Source: Gautieria morchelliformis (taxonomy: Eukaryota > Basidiomycota > Agaricomycetes > Gomphales > Gomphaceae). Taken from it: 64,000 nucleotides of DNA. The stretch covers positions 434,001-498,000 of the forward strand of contig WHVA01000004.1 in assembly GCA_015179125.1 (NCBI GenBank). Reading direction: 5' to 3'. The position numbers and the translations under genes were made by a program. Below are positions 1-10,344 of this stretch, in pieces; position 1 is the first letter of the stretch, and every line of letters begins with the position of its first letter. Below the pieces are notes generated by a model that saw only the letters and a list, made by a program, of their open reading frames with translations, made no database searches and had not been told where the DNA came from.

Positions 1-2535
1 TCGGAGGCAGCTGATGGGGGGCGGGCGGGCATCCCGACACTGACAGCGATGCAACCAAATGGGGTGCAACTGGTCGCAGAGACAAATGATCAGAAAGCCG
101 ATCTACTCTTCAATACATTCTTCCCAAAGCCAAGTGCCAACGCCAAGGGAATCCGGCCAGAACACGAGTACCCGACCCCGGCCTTCAAGTATAAGCCAAT
201 ATCCGACACACAGATACGCAGAGCAGTGAACAAGCTCAACCTGTTCAAAGCTCCGGGGGAGAACGGTATTCCAAATGTACTCATCAAACAGTGTATTGAT
301 GTGCTCCTGCCATACATAGGACCCCTTTACCGAGCCACGTTTGAGCTCAAGACCTACCCGGCCGAGTGGAGGGACTCAATCACGAGGGTCCTACGCAAAC
401 CAGGCAAAGCCGATTACACGGTGCCTGGCGCGTACAGGCCTATAGCATTGCTGGATACACTGGGCAAAGTATTATCAGCATGTGTGGCGGAAGATCTGGT
501 CAAGATGACTGAGAAACACCGATTGCTGCCCAACAATCATTTTGGCTGCAGGCCGGGACGTACGACCACGGACGCAGTGCACTATGTGGTAGCAGAGACG
601 AAGGACGCTTGGAGGAGAGGGAAGGTAATGGGAGTATTGTACCTGGACATCAAGGGAGCCTTCCCAAGCATCATGCTGGACAGACTCACTCACAACATGT
701 GCAGGCGAGGAGTACCGATTGAGTACACGGAATGGATACGCAGAAAAGTTCAAAATAGACTCACGACAGTCAGTTTTGATGATCACACAGCTGCGACCAG
801 ACCGATAGGGCGTGGCATGGATCAAGGGTGCCCCTTATCCGCGATCGCCTACCAATACTACAACGGAGATCTGCTAGACATAGTGCAGAGAAAGAATGGA
901 GAAAACAGCGTAGGTTTCGTGGATGATACGACTATCACAGCAGAAGGTGCCGACTTCGAGGAAGCATTCAATAAGTTGTCCGATATCATGACAAGGCCAG
1001 ACGGGGCATACAGCTGGGCCGCGAAGCACGAATGCCAGTTTGCAGTGGACAAGTTCGGACTAATGGGGTTGAGCAGACACAGGGAGAAGGACCCCAAGAA
1101 AATGAGCAAAACCAGACCGCTGGCCAGGCCACCGATAAGAATAGGGCAACACCGCATAGATCCTACGACGACGCACAAACTTCTAGGAGTGATCATAGAC
1201 CAAGAACTCAGATTCAAGGAACACACAAACTACGCGCTAAAGAAGGGCGAAGTGTACATCGGTCAATACAGAAGATTAGCAAGCCCGACCAAAGGAACCA
1301 CAGCTAAGCACATGAGAACTTATTACCTTACCGTGGCGGTGCCAAAACTGCTATATGCCGCTGACGTGTTTCTCATACCAGCAAGCGAACAAGGCAAAGG
1401 GACCAAGGGGAAAATTAACAAGCTAGCACAGATACAAAGACAAGCGGCGCTGGACATCACCGGAGCCCTCAGAACCACGGCCACGGACACACTCGAAGCG
1501 CACGCTAATCTCATGCCGTTCCCATTGCTCGTAGCCAAGCTGATACATAGAGCCACGGTAAGACTCGTTTGTTTACCTGACGAACACCCGCTCGCTGCGA
1601 AAGTAAAAAGAACAGCCAGAAGATACGTACAGCGACACTGATCACCTCTCCACGAGATTCTGCATGCGTACAAGCTCATCCCGGACAAGATGGAAAAGAT
1701 CCAAACTGTGGTACTTGGACCCAAATGGGACCCGGCCTTCAGCACACGAATCCCACACAACAAAGAGCAAGCAATTGAACAGATAGAATCAGAAGAGGCG
1801 GAGGTGATAGTCTTTTCTGACGGATCATGTCTGGAAGGCGGGATAGGAGCTGCGGCGGTACTGTACAAGAATGGGAGGGAACACAGATCGGTGCGCCTGC
1901 ACTTGGGGTCGGAAAGCGAGCACACGGTATTCGAGGCTAAGTTAGCGGGAGCGGCAATGGCGGCCAAGATGCTGCGCGCAGAGAGGAGTGACAGATACGT
2001 GATAGCCCTAGACAGCCAGGCGGCGATCCGGATGACAAGAAGAGAAAGCGCCATACCCAGGCAATACTTGGTCAACGCGGTACACAGGCAGGTCCAGAAA
2101 GTCGTCGAACAGCAGGCGGGAGCGAAGGTGGTGATGAGGTGGGTACCAGGACACGAGGGGGTAACAGGCAACGAGAGGGCAGATGCGGAAGCGAAGAAGG
2201 CTGCGAAAGGAGCAACTAGCAGTGGGAGGGATATACCAACGGAGTGTCGTGGACCCTTACCGATAAGCAGGGTGGCCGAGACGCAGAGGCACAATGCGAA
2301 GCTGAAACAGCAAGCACGGACAGCATTTGCTAAGTCACCAAGAGCACAATTCGCGCTTGAGATTGACCCTTCTATGCCATCTGCAGCGTTCTCGAAAATA
2401 ACGAGGGACATGCCGCGCAAGCATGCGAGCCTACTCACGCAGCTCAGGATGGGCCACATAGCCTTGAACAAACATATGCACAAGATAGGCAAAGTAGACT
2501 CACCGTTGTGCCCCATGTGCCGAAACACGCCCTAG
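1..2535 (+). pseudogene. LINE ORF2: reverse transcriptase and RNase H, broken
   Basis: The frame is open from the window edge, so the endonuclease domain is missing only because the window starts here. RT motifs are visible: YLDIKGAF, GMDQGCPLSA and the catalytic FVDD (about 919-930). RNase H follows with FSDGSC, FEAKLA, ALDSQAA and WVPGHEGVTGNERAD (about 1816-2190). A single in-frame TGA at 1639-1641 splits the ORF; the two sides stay in the same frame, and the change fits a CGA to TGA transition at a CpG. At the C-terminus CPMC starts the usual cysteine knuckle but a TAG follows four codons later (2533-2535). The product would copy LINE RNA at the target nick; this copy is dead by at least these two stops. 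Confidence 0.85.
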
Positions 2536-2988
2536 GTGGACACAAAGCAATGAGCTACTTGTTCAGATACATACACGAGACGGGGAGGTTCGAGAAATCG
2601 CACGGAAATATGACGCTACCCGAAGGGGAGAAGGAGGGGAACAGGAGATGAGGCAGGACAGGCGGCGGAACCAGTGTGATGACACAGTTCGAGAAGATAC
2701 ACGGAAGCACAGCACTTCCCTGAGAACTCGAGAGAGCAGCAGAACACGAGATGGAACAGACAGAGGAATCACGGGCTTGAGAACTCACACACCCCGCCCA
2801 TAAAAGGCATGGACACACCCAGGGCTACGCCCGCGAGGTACAAGCGGAGATAGAGACCTAGAGGCGAGAAGGAAGCTATATGGAACGAAACATGTATACA
2901 CCATCTTACATAGGGTGTGGCCCCAAAAGACGATAAATTGGATAAAATAAAAATAAAAATAAAAAAATAAAGATAAAAAAATAAAAAA
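1..2988 (+). mobile_element. Tad1-like LINE, 3' part
   Basis: This is the 3' portion of a non-LTR retrotransposon; the 5' part lies outside the window. ORF2 (reverse transcriptase then RNase H) ends near 2535, a 3' UTR of about 400 bp follows, and the element closes with an A-rich tail of A runs broken by single T or G (about 2941-2988). Directly after the tail, at 2989, the sequence switches to a Ty3/gypsy gag on the opposite strand, so the LINE inserted into that older element. The order RT, RNase H, C-terminal cysteine knuckle fits the Tad1/I group known in fungi. The 5' target-site duplication cannot be seen. Confidence 0.85.
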
Positions 2989-4345
2989 GGGTTTGGGGTT
3001 TGTTGAAATGCACCATCTCATCCTTGACTCGCTTTGGCAAAGCCAAATAGGCTTGGTGATGCAAAGCTGAATCATTGTACTGGAGGATGGATGCAAGCCT
3101 GTAGAAATTGACAAAAAACCGAGTTGCCTTGTGGTTGTCCTTCATGACTAGGTTTTCGAGCTCAATTTTGGCATCAGCAACCTGATTGTAAGGGCCGAAA
3201 TTCAAATAGAGCTCTTCCGTGAATGCCGTATAATCCAAAGCCCACGCAGGTTCGTTGGCAGGGTCATCTGCAAGGTAGGGCTCGAAATAGTCTAGAGCTT
3301 TTCCCTTGAGGAAGGACAAAACATAGTTCACTTTTGTAGAACCATCTCAGAAAGCTTGGGGTTTGGCATGGAAATTTAATGTGCACTGGAGAAGAAATCC
3401 TCAGAGCTTTTTCAGGTCTGAGCCATCAAACTGGTTGGGTTCCCAGAGTTTTGCTTTTGAGTCATTCCGATCTCCACCACCAAGTCCATTGTCGGCAAGC
3501 CTTTCCAAAGCCACAAGCATTCGCCCAACCTGTTCCTCGCCGTTTGCCGCTGCATTCAGGTTGGCATTAGGTCTTGGGTCTGCTACATCGGGATCAGAAT
3601 TATGCTCAGGTCAGAGTCATCATCACCTCCACCACCATTGCCAGGATTGCTAGGTTCTGGGGGTTCAGTGCTCAGTTCATTGGGAACCTTGCTGATATGC
3701 CCTCGGCCAGCACCAATAACTCAGTGCCGGGGCACAGGTTGAGCTGATGGGGGGTTGGAATACCAGTGACGGAACAGGGGGTTTTCTGGGATGCTTGAAG
3801 CACCTCGTGCACACTGAGCTTCGATTATTGGCATTACACAGCTGCCTTCAGCATGGGTGTATGAACAGGTGATTGGCATTCTGAGCAACTGAGTGTAGAG
3901 AGTTCAGATATACTGTTAACACTATGTGTTGTACTGAGACTCAGCCCTAAACCAGAGTGGAACCGGGATTTGGAACAGAGGGCTTGGCTTCAACCATGTG
4001 GGTTGCACCCACTCAGTGTTCCACCCTAATTTTGGGAACAGGTTTTGGCTATAAGCTGAGGGTCGGGAATGATATCTGGTAGGAGAGCTTAGTGTATGAG
4101 GAACTAAGTTGATATCTGAACTGAGGAACTACGATACAAAATTGGGGGGTTTATATAGTAAAGTAGGATGCAGGGTCAGGGGGATCAATGACTGGAACTA
4201 GTGGACAAGGGGAACAAAGGGTTGAATATATGGGGAACTAACTAAGAAGGGGAATCAGGGGTGATGGAAAGGTACAAAGGGAAACCTGAGGAAAGCCAAG
4301 TGAACCTGAGGTTCCTGAGTGAGTGCTGAAGCCTTGGCTTCAGGA
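2989..4345 (-). mobile_element. Old Ty3/gypsy fragment (GyC): gag and LTR
   Basis: On the minus strand about 2989-3650 encodes part of a gypsy gag (FLKGKALDYFEPYL and YNQVADAKIELENL are typical capsid motifs). Upstream of it on that strand, about 3660-4345, lies LTR-like sequence with a TATA-type box (plus-strand tttatata at about 4150) and a segment matching the LTR at 9661-10344 (the gtggcttcaac...gggttgc motif). The element is broken in several places and cut by the LINE at 2988. CpG is scarce, which suggests an old copy. Confidence 0.6.
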
Positions 4346-4354
4346 CCAGACTCA

Positions 4355-4545
4355 GGAATGGATCGTAACAGCCGGCAGCCAGGCCACTATGCCTGTGAGT
4401 GCCCCCAAGCCTTTGACATCCAGGTTATAACCATGGAGGAGAAGCTCAAGCTCCTTCCAGAGCACCCACTGCCGAAGGCAGTTCCAAAAATGTGGAACAC
4501 AGAGTGTTGGAAGTGGAAGATGCTCTCATGCAGCTGCAGGAGAGC
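4355..4545 (+). mobile_element. Scrap of GyA gag (zinc-knuckle region)
   Basis: This short stretch is clearly related to the zinc-knuckle end of the gag of the whole element at 45034-51237 ([15 protein letters not shown] here, [15 protein letters not shown] there). It is an isolated, broken, old fragment with CpG sites largely converted to TpG or CpA. Confidence 0.7.
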
Positions 4546-4550
4546 CGAAC

Positions 4551-4806
4551 AAATTTAGTGGTGTGGTGTGAAAGTTAAGTGTCTACTCTGAAAACTGTGC
4601 AAAAAAATGTGATGTGTGTTGCAGCTGCAGGGGAGAGCTGCACAAGACCTGCAGGAGAGCTGTGGGAGAGCTGTATGAGTGCTGCACCAGAGCTGCATAT
4701 GAAACTCCAGTTAGCCATTTGCACTTGTGACTCCAACATACATCACAATTTTTGGCACAGTTTTCAGAGTAGACACTTAACTTTTACACCACACCACTAA
4801 ATTTTT
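4551..4806. mobile_element. MITE with long terminal inverted repeats
   Basis: The first about 68 bases (4551-4618, beginning AAATTTAGTGGTGTGG) are nearly the reverse complement of the last (4738-4806). The 120 bp centre has repeats of a gagctgca motif and no ORF of note. Length and shape fit a non-autonomous DNA transposon. Flanking duplication is ambiguous (AATT-like, overlapping the repeat ends), so no superfamily is assigned. Confidence 0.7.
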
Positions 4807-4867
4807 TACTAGATTAATTAATAAAGTTACATTCTAGAAGTACATTTTGTATAACTCTAAAGCACAG

Positions 4868-5655
4868 AGAGTGGAGGTGGAGGTGGATGTCATGGCGGTG
4901 TCAGCGACGCACGCGCGCGAGGGAGGCGGCGCACGAGGCAGCGGTTGAGGACGCGGCGACATCGTCGTCGCGTGCACACGGAAACGGCGCGTAGAGGTGG
5001 CGCGCGTGGAGGGAGGTGGCGGCGGCGTGGGGTGGGGTGCGCGGGGAGGCGGTGCGCATGGAGGGAGGTGGAGCTGGAGGTTGCGGCGTCGTCGTCATCG
5101 CCTGTGCACGGCACAGAGCGCGTGGAGGTCGGTGGCAGCGGTGGCGGCAGCACGGCGTGCCGTGCACGTCGTGCGCGGGCAGGCAGTGCGCGGGGAGGTG
5201 GTGCGCGTGGAGGCGGCGCAGGATTGGGGTTGTGCTCGCACAGAGGGCGCAGACGGGAAGTGCGCGGGGAGGTGGTGGCGGTGGAGGTGGCGTCGTCGTC
5301 GCGTGTGCACGGCAGAAAGCGCGTAGAGGTGGTGCGCGTGGAGGTCGCATGCGGACGTCGTGGGTGGTCGGTGGGAGGTCGACGTGATGGCGGCGTCGCG
5401 TGCGCACGCGCGTGGGTGGTCGGTGGAGGTCGAGGTGGCTGCGGCGTCGCGTGCGTACGCGGGGCACGTGCAGGTGGGGGTGGTGCGCGTAGAGTGGGTG
5501 CACGCAGAGGGAGGCGGCGGTGGAGGACGCAGCGACGTCGTCGGCGTGTACGAACGTAGAGGGCGAGTAGAGGTGGCGTGCGTGGAGGGAGGTAGCGGCG
5601 GCGGCGGGTGCGGTGGTGGTGGTAGCCTTGCGGGTGCAAGGGGAGGTGAGTGGGC
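4868..5655. repeat. GC-rich imperfect minisatellite
   Basis: About 790 bp built from degenerate repeats of elements such as gcgcgtggaggt, cgtcgtcgtcgcgtg and gtgcacggcaga. GC content is far above the neighbours and CpG is abundant. Open frames run on both strands only because stop codons are rare in such sequence; their translations are Arg/Gly or Pro/Thr/Arg low-complexity and are not taken as genes. Confidence 0.7.
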
Positions 5656-5689
5656 GGCAAACGCACTATAAAAAAAGATATTCATATAT

Positions 5690-6115
5690 TAGCTCAGCCA
5701 TGTCCCATAGAACGACCAGACTTAGCAGAGTTGTGATAGGACGTGCGACCATCCGAAGGACGAGGAGATGGCTCATCAGTCCGTTCTTCTGGAGCTCCAT
5801 CAGTGCGGTATTATTGCCGAAAGATTGAGCCAAGTTACCGGTAGCTGCCAGCTGGGCGCTGTAGGCATTTGCCAATTCCATTGCACACCACTAGCGCACT
5901 GCAGCACAGCCCTGGGTCAACCGGCAAAGTGCCATTACAAATGTCGGTCGGGAAGGTACTGGTAATATCAGCGTCCAAGTTCAATTTTACTGTAACCAAC
6001 CAGCTTCCAACAGCTCCAAGGAGGGTCATTCTGAGATCGTTGTTCACTCTGCATAACTCCAGTTGCTCGGCGACGGTTCGATTTATCAAATGTTATGTAC
6101 TAATTCAGGTGAGGT
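5690..6115 (-). pseudogene. Unrecognised minus-strand coding relic
   Basis: Two overlapping minus-strand reading frames look protein-like, not random. One has a run with NGTLPVDPGLCCSALVVC, the next has NAYSAQLAATGNLAQSFGNN followed by a hydrophobic stretch ending near the minisatellite. The switch of frame near 5860 may be an intron or decay. No clear ATG or family was found. It could be the tail of a host membrane or secreted protein gene whose 3' end was replaced by the minisatellite at 5655. Confidence is low. Confidence 0.3.
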
Positions 6116-6269
6116 GGCGGCGCAAAGAAGCTGCTGGGCCACCGTAAATTGCTAATCCGATTGCGAGTCAGGTCTAGCTTCGCGCGACTAGCACCGCCCT
6201 GCAGTGGCATATATGTTACATAAGTGTGTAAAGTCCCTGTTCAATTCCGCCCATTCTATAGCAGCACCG

Positions 6270-8169
6270 ATGAGGATCCCTGTACTTTGTTCAGTGGTCG
6301 CTCTGGTGGAATTATCGACGGTCGCTGTCGCTGCTGACCCTTCCACTGAGTCTGATGCAGTAACACCATGTCGTGCTCGCGCATGGGTGCGTGCACCAGA
6401 TTTAGAGCCAGGACAGGTGGTCCAAGGGGATGTCAAAGTGAAGCTTGATGGCGTCTGCGAGGAAGTTTCAAGTTACACCTTGGGGCTGCGCTTCGCCGAG
6501 CGTGCTTGGGTGAAAACGAGGTATGGATTCCTGCTGCTACTGTTATCTGCCGTTTGAACACGTCACAGGCGAGAGGGTGTTAAACTCCCGGAGCGACCGG
6601 CAGCGAATCACTCTCGCGTCCCAACCAGCAGGTCTATTTTCGAACCGGACACACTTTCCAGCACTAGATTTCTAGGGTTCGACGATTCAGTTTGGGATAA
6701 ATATCAAGATGAAGTCAAGGACCCTTCGCTGTGGCTAGTACGCGAGGAAGAGAGGGTCGGGTTCGAAGCGAAGCATGGTCTATGTCATGGTCCGTCATTG
6801 AGATTGGTGCGTTAGCTGGTGACTGATGCTGGGTATTATGACTAGGCAAACAGATCGGACACGATGTAGTTGAGTCATTTGCCATCCTGGTCCCATCTAC
6901 AAGTTATCCGCCTGGCTTCCAGGTGGGATCGTGGTCACATCCCAGTAATAGTGAACCAGATGTGAGCACATTAGAAGCAATATTTGTCAATACTTATCGT
7001 TTGTCTCAAGGACGCCGGATCAGAACATATCTACGCGTATTTTGTGGATGTCGCATTCATGAATGGCACGACACTGGAAGTCCCAGCCGGATATACGTCT
7101 TTCAAAGATGCGACAGTGGCCATACCGTTGCAGGAGACTGTTAACGTATCAGCCACGTCACTGCCGTGGCCCGCTCATGGGAATCCAAATGATAAGGCAG
7201 TGGCACCCGAAGACGTCGACGTCTTTACTCTGGAAGTCACATTCCAACACGATAGATCTTTGGAGCAAGGTATGAATTTTTTGGTTGAACGGGCTCGTGT
7301 TCATCCTGTTTGAATAAGGGTCCGTGCACAATATTACCGTTGTTTCTCATCAAGTGGGCCCCGGAATCGAGCGACCAGATCGCATTATGGGAACCACATT
7401 TTTCGTCTCTCAGAAGCGTCACTGGGCCGCAGGGGTGGCTGTGGACAATACGACAGCGGAGAGTCTGCTTTATGCCGGAGAACATCATAATTCACAGTTA
7501 GTGCCGAAGAACCCGCAGCTGCGGAGCGCCCGCTCCTGGTGCCTCGACGCAGAAAATACCCTCACAGACCCAGAGTTTCCCCAGGATGGTGTTGTCAAGA
7601 AGGGTACAGTGTTCAGCACCGAGCCGATCATAGCACAGGTTCGCGTGCCCGAGGATAGTCTAGGCCCCTTCGAGATGCACTACCAGACCATCGCGGTTGA
7701 ACTCGTCATAACAATGACAGTCCGGAATATTACATCAAGTGTATCAGTGGAAGACCCGGAAGAATACGGCTGGATACCTACCATGAAGCAAACAGCAATC
7801 ATTTCGAAGGTGCTTTCAGCACGGATTCCCATTCTCGGCAAAGGGAAACATGACAAATGGACTGCAAGGACAGGGACAGCGGAGATGGTTCATTATCTTT
7901 CGCCTGAGGCTCGAGCACCCGTATTTGTGGATCCTGCGTCTGCGCAGGATTTGCTACAGAAATCTTCCGAGGAACGGGACGAGTTTGCGCCTAAGGCCCA
8001 GCCTACCTTCGTTACACATAGCGATCACGATGTGGTCAAGGACAGGTATTTTGTATGGAGGCCGAACCAAGAAGGGATGTATTACGTTGGGGATACGTGG
8101 CTTAGGAAAGTTGTTGAACCCGGTATGAAGGACCACACAGAGCCGCAGGCCGTGTTCAGGGTGCAGTAA
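6270..8169 (+). CDS. Secreted protein, possibly arrestin-fold; five exons
   Basis: Splicing exons 6270-6520, 6569-6777, 6846-6961, 7011-7269 and 7319-8169 gives 561 residues with no stop. Introns are 48, 68, 49 and 49 bp, all GT-AG (one begins GTGAGC). Start MRIPVLCS was chosen because it opens a signal peptide (hydrophobic core, AxA-type end near residue 22) and because homology to the second copy at 13761 begins just upstream. The mature part is rich in beta-strand patterns (ARAWVRAPDLEPGQVVQGDV, FAERAWVK) that recall arrestin N domains; this family call is tentative. Several N-x-T/S sites fit secretion. The copy looks intact. The block 6260-8178 is repeated at 13751-16109 at high identity, so 6270 is the likely working member. 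Function is unknown. Confidence 0.75.
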
Positions 8170-8323
8170 TAGGATGTGCCACTAAGTGGATGCCCGTGCT
8201 TCGCACAGAGGTAGGTCAAACGCATCGGGGTACAATATATAAATCGCACTGGGTAATTACAACATCAGGACAAATATATCAATTAAACTGCATTAAATAA
8301 ATCACATCAGGAGAAGTGGATTG

Positions 8324-9200
8324 TCAGGGGACACCCCCTTCTCCAATTCCAACACCGCCAGTTCTGCTTACTGTGCTCCCAGTTCTGCTTCCATTTCCAC
8401 TTCCACCAGCTGCGCTTGCTTCTCTGCTGTTGCACTTCCACCTTCAGAACAATGTTGGAAGTGAAGCAACTTGTGTAGTACGTGGCATCCAGGGTTGGTC
8501 AAGGCTCACAGAGGGCAGGGGAAGCCAGGGAGGGTTTTTTTTTTTCCATCATTTTATACAACCTCAGGGTAACTTATGGTGGTCACTACACTTCCTGTAC
8601 CTAGAATTTGGTGGGCCTTCCTCCTTGATCCCTGAGGCTCCCAACCCGTGGGCAGGGGAGGTGGTGAGTGCTGGGTTCTAGCATAATATAATACAGGCTT
8701 GCTGGCCTTAGACTTGTCTCTTTGGATTTCCCCCTCTGTGTCAGCGGAACCCCAATCACACACCGCTTTATCGCAACCTGCATTATCGCAATGCATATTA
8801 TTGCAATGCACATTATTGCAGTGTGCATTATTGCAGTGTGCATTGTTGCAGTGTGCATTATCGCGCTTGCACATTACCATGGTGTGCACATTATCGCAGC
8901 ATGTGATTGGTGGCCCCCAAGCTTCTCCTAGCCTTCGGCATCCTTCTGCCTTGTGTTCCATTTATTTCCCTTCCTGTTTGGGCCGCTTCCGACATCATTC
9001 CTTCCTTATCTGTCCAGCCCTGTTATCGCTGGCGTGATTGCTTATGTGACTCAGGCATTCGGTGATTGGGCTAGCATGCCTGAGCTTACTTATAGTTGTA
9101 GCTAGGTGGCAAAGGGGTTCCTTAGAGTTTTCTCTTTGGATCCCCCTTCGCCAGTTCGCCGCTTGAGTGTAGAGTGTCTACCTAGGTTGCCCTTATACTC
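8324..9200 (+). mobile_element. Old GyA-type LTR sequence, broken
   Basis: Begins with the GyA LTR start (TGTCAGGGGACACC) and keeps recognisable later landmarks (the TATAATAC box and cttagact..tctctttggatttcccc). A second LTR 3'-end-like segment lies at about 9110-9200. It is much diverged from the young copies, has lost most CpG, and contains a local tandem repeat. Several rearrangements are likely. Confidence 0.6.
8770..8905. repeat. Short tandem repeat, about 15 bp unit
   Basis: About eight imperfect copies of a unit like GTGCATTATTGCAGT lie head to tail within the old LTR relic. The units vary at one or two positions and have no unique spacers. Confidence 0.8.
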
Positions 9201-9660
9201 TGTCATCCACGATTGGCCCGAGCCTCAGAAGGTAAAAGACATACAGTCCTTCCTTGGCTTTGCCAGTTTCTACCACTGCTTCATCTATAATTATTCTGAT
9301 ATCACTGTTCCCCTTACTTGGCTTACTCATAAAGGCACCCCATGGGTGTTTACTGAAGAATTTCAGAAGTCCTCCAATTACCTCAAGGAGGCTTTCACTC
9401 TGGCTCCAATCCTGTCACATTGGGTTCCCAAGCGGCCATGGTTGTAGAAACTGATACTTCAGATTATGCCCTCAGCACAATCCTGTCCTTGTTCGATGAT
9501 GAAGGCATACTGCATCCTGTTGCTTTCCACTCTCAGACATTTTCTAGTGCCAAACTCAATTATGATGTCCATGATAAAGAGCTGCTATCAAACTTTGAAG
9601 CATTTCAGCATTGGCAGCATTATCTGGAGGGCTCCGGTTCACCTATAGATGTTGTCACTG
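9200..9660 (+). mobile_element. Gypsy pol fragment (RT end and RNase H)
   Basis: Encodes the end of a reverse transcriptase and the start of RNase H ([40 protein letters not shown]). Its sequence differs from the pol of GyA and GyB in this window, so it is another lineage. Truncated at both ends and broken; the right side is cut by the LTR at 9661. Confidence 0.75.
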
Positions 9661-10344
9661 TGTTATGTATCATGAATCCCAGAAGTCAGAACTAGAAAGG
9701 ACAGTGGCTTCAACTTATGGGTTGCCCCCCCAATGAACTATCGTCCTAAGTATTTCAGATTGGAAGTCGAAAGTCGGAAAGTATCAAGGTAAGTCAATGG
9801 TTGGAAACTGAGTTGGAAGGTGGAAGGTGGAAGGCAGAGAGGTGGAGGGTCAGAGGTCTTGCAGTACTTGCTGTGCTCAGGAGATAGAGCAAAGGGAATT
9901 CACATATCAAAGGTGGTTATCTGATTGCAGAAGCAAGAGCATACATGAGGGGTTTTTATACACAAAGCTGAGGCAACATGTAATGTTGTAATACTAAGCA
10001 TGTTCTGAGGAAAGCAGAAGTCAGATAAGATATATGGGGTAAGTAACTAATCAGGAACAAAGAGCTACAAGGGGGTGCAGGGTAGAGTCAAGAACAAGGG
10101 GCAAAAGAACAAGGGGATGGAAAGCATATTTGACATGACATGGGTATATGGTCTTGCTGTGCTGTGAGTTGAGTCTGAAGGGTCTGAGTAATAGAGTCGG
10201 ATGGGGAAAGGATATAACAAGGGGCAGGATTATAGGAAGTATTGGAATGCCAGACATTTACCATGTTTGACATACATAAGACTTCAGAAGTGTTCTCCTG
10301 AGGTGGAACTGAATGTTGGAATTTGGAATAGTATGGTCATAACA
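9661..10344 (-). mobile_element. Solo LTR, family GyC, minus orientation
   Basis: The ends form the short inverted repeat TGTTATG...CATAACA. On the minus strand a TATA-type box (plus about 9957) lies inside. The sequence matches the plus-strand LTR at 62096-62822 end to end and part of 3660-4345. No clean 5-bp target duplication is seen, and divergence is high, so this is old. Confidence 0.65.

Noticed and set aside
1323-2528. 401-codon minus-strand ORF
   Set aside because: It is the antisense of LINE ORF2; composition is that of a mirrored coding frame and no motif is present.
4890-5685. Long ORFs on both strands in the GC-rich block
   Set aside because: Low-complexity Arg/Gly and Pro/Thr/Arg products explained by a stop-poor minisatellite.
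8770-8905. Possible CRISPR-like array
   Set aside because: Head-to-tail short repeats with no spacers, in a eukaryotic LTR relic.
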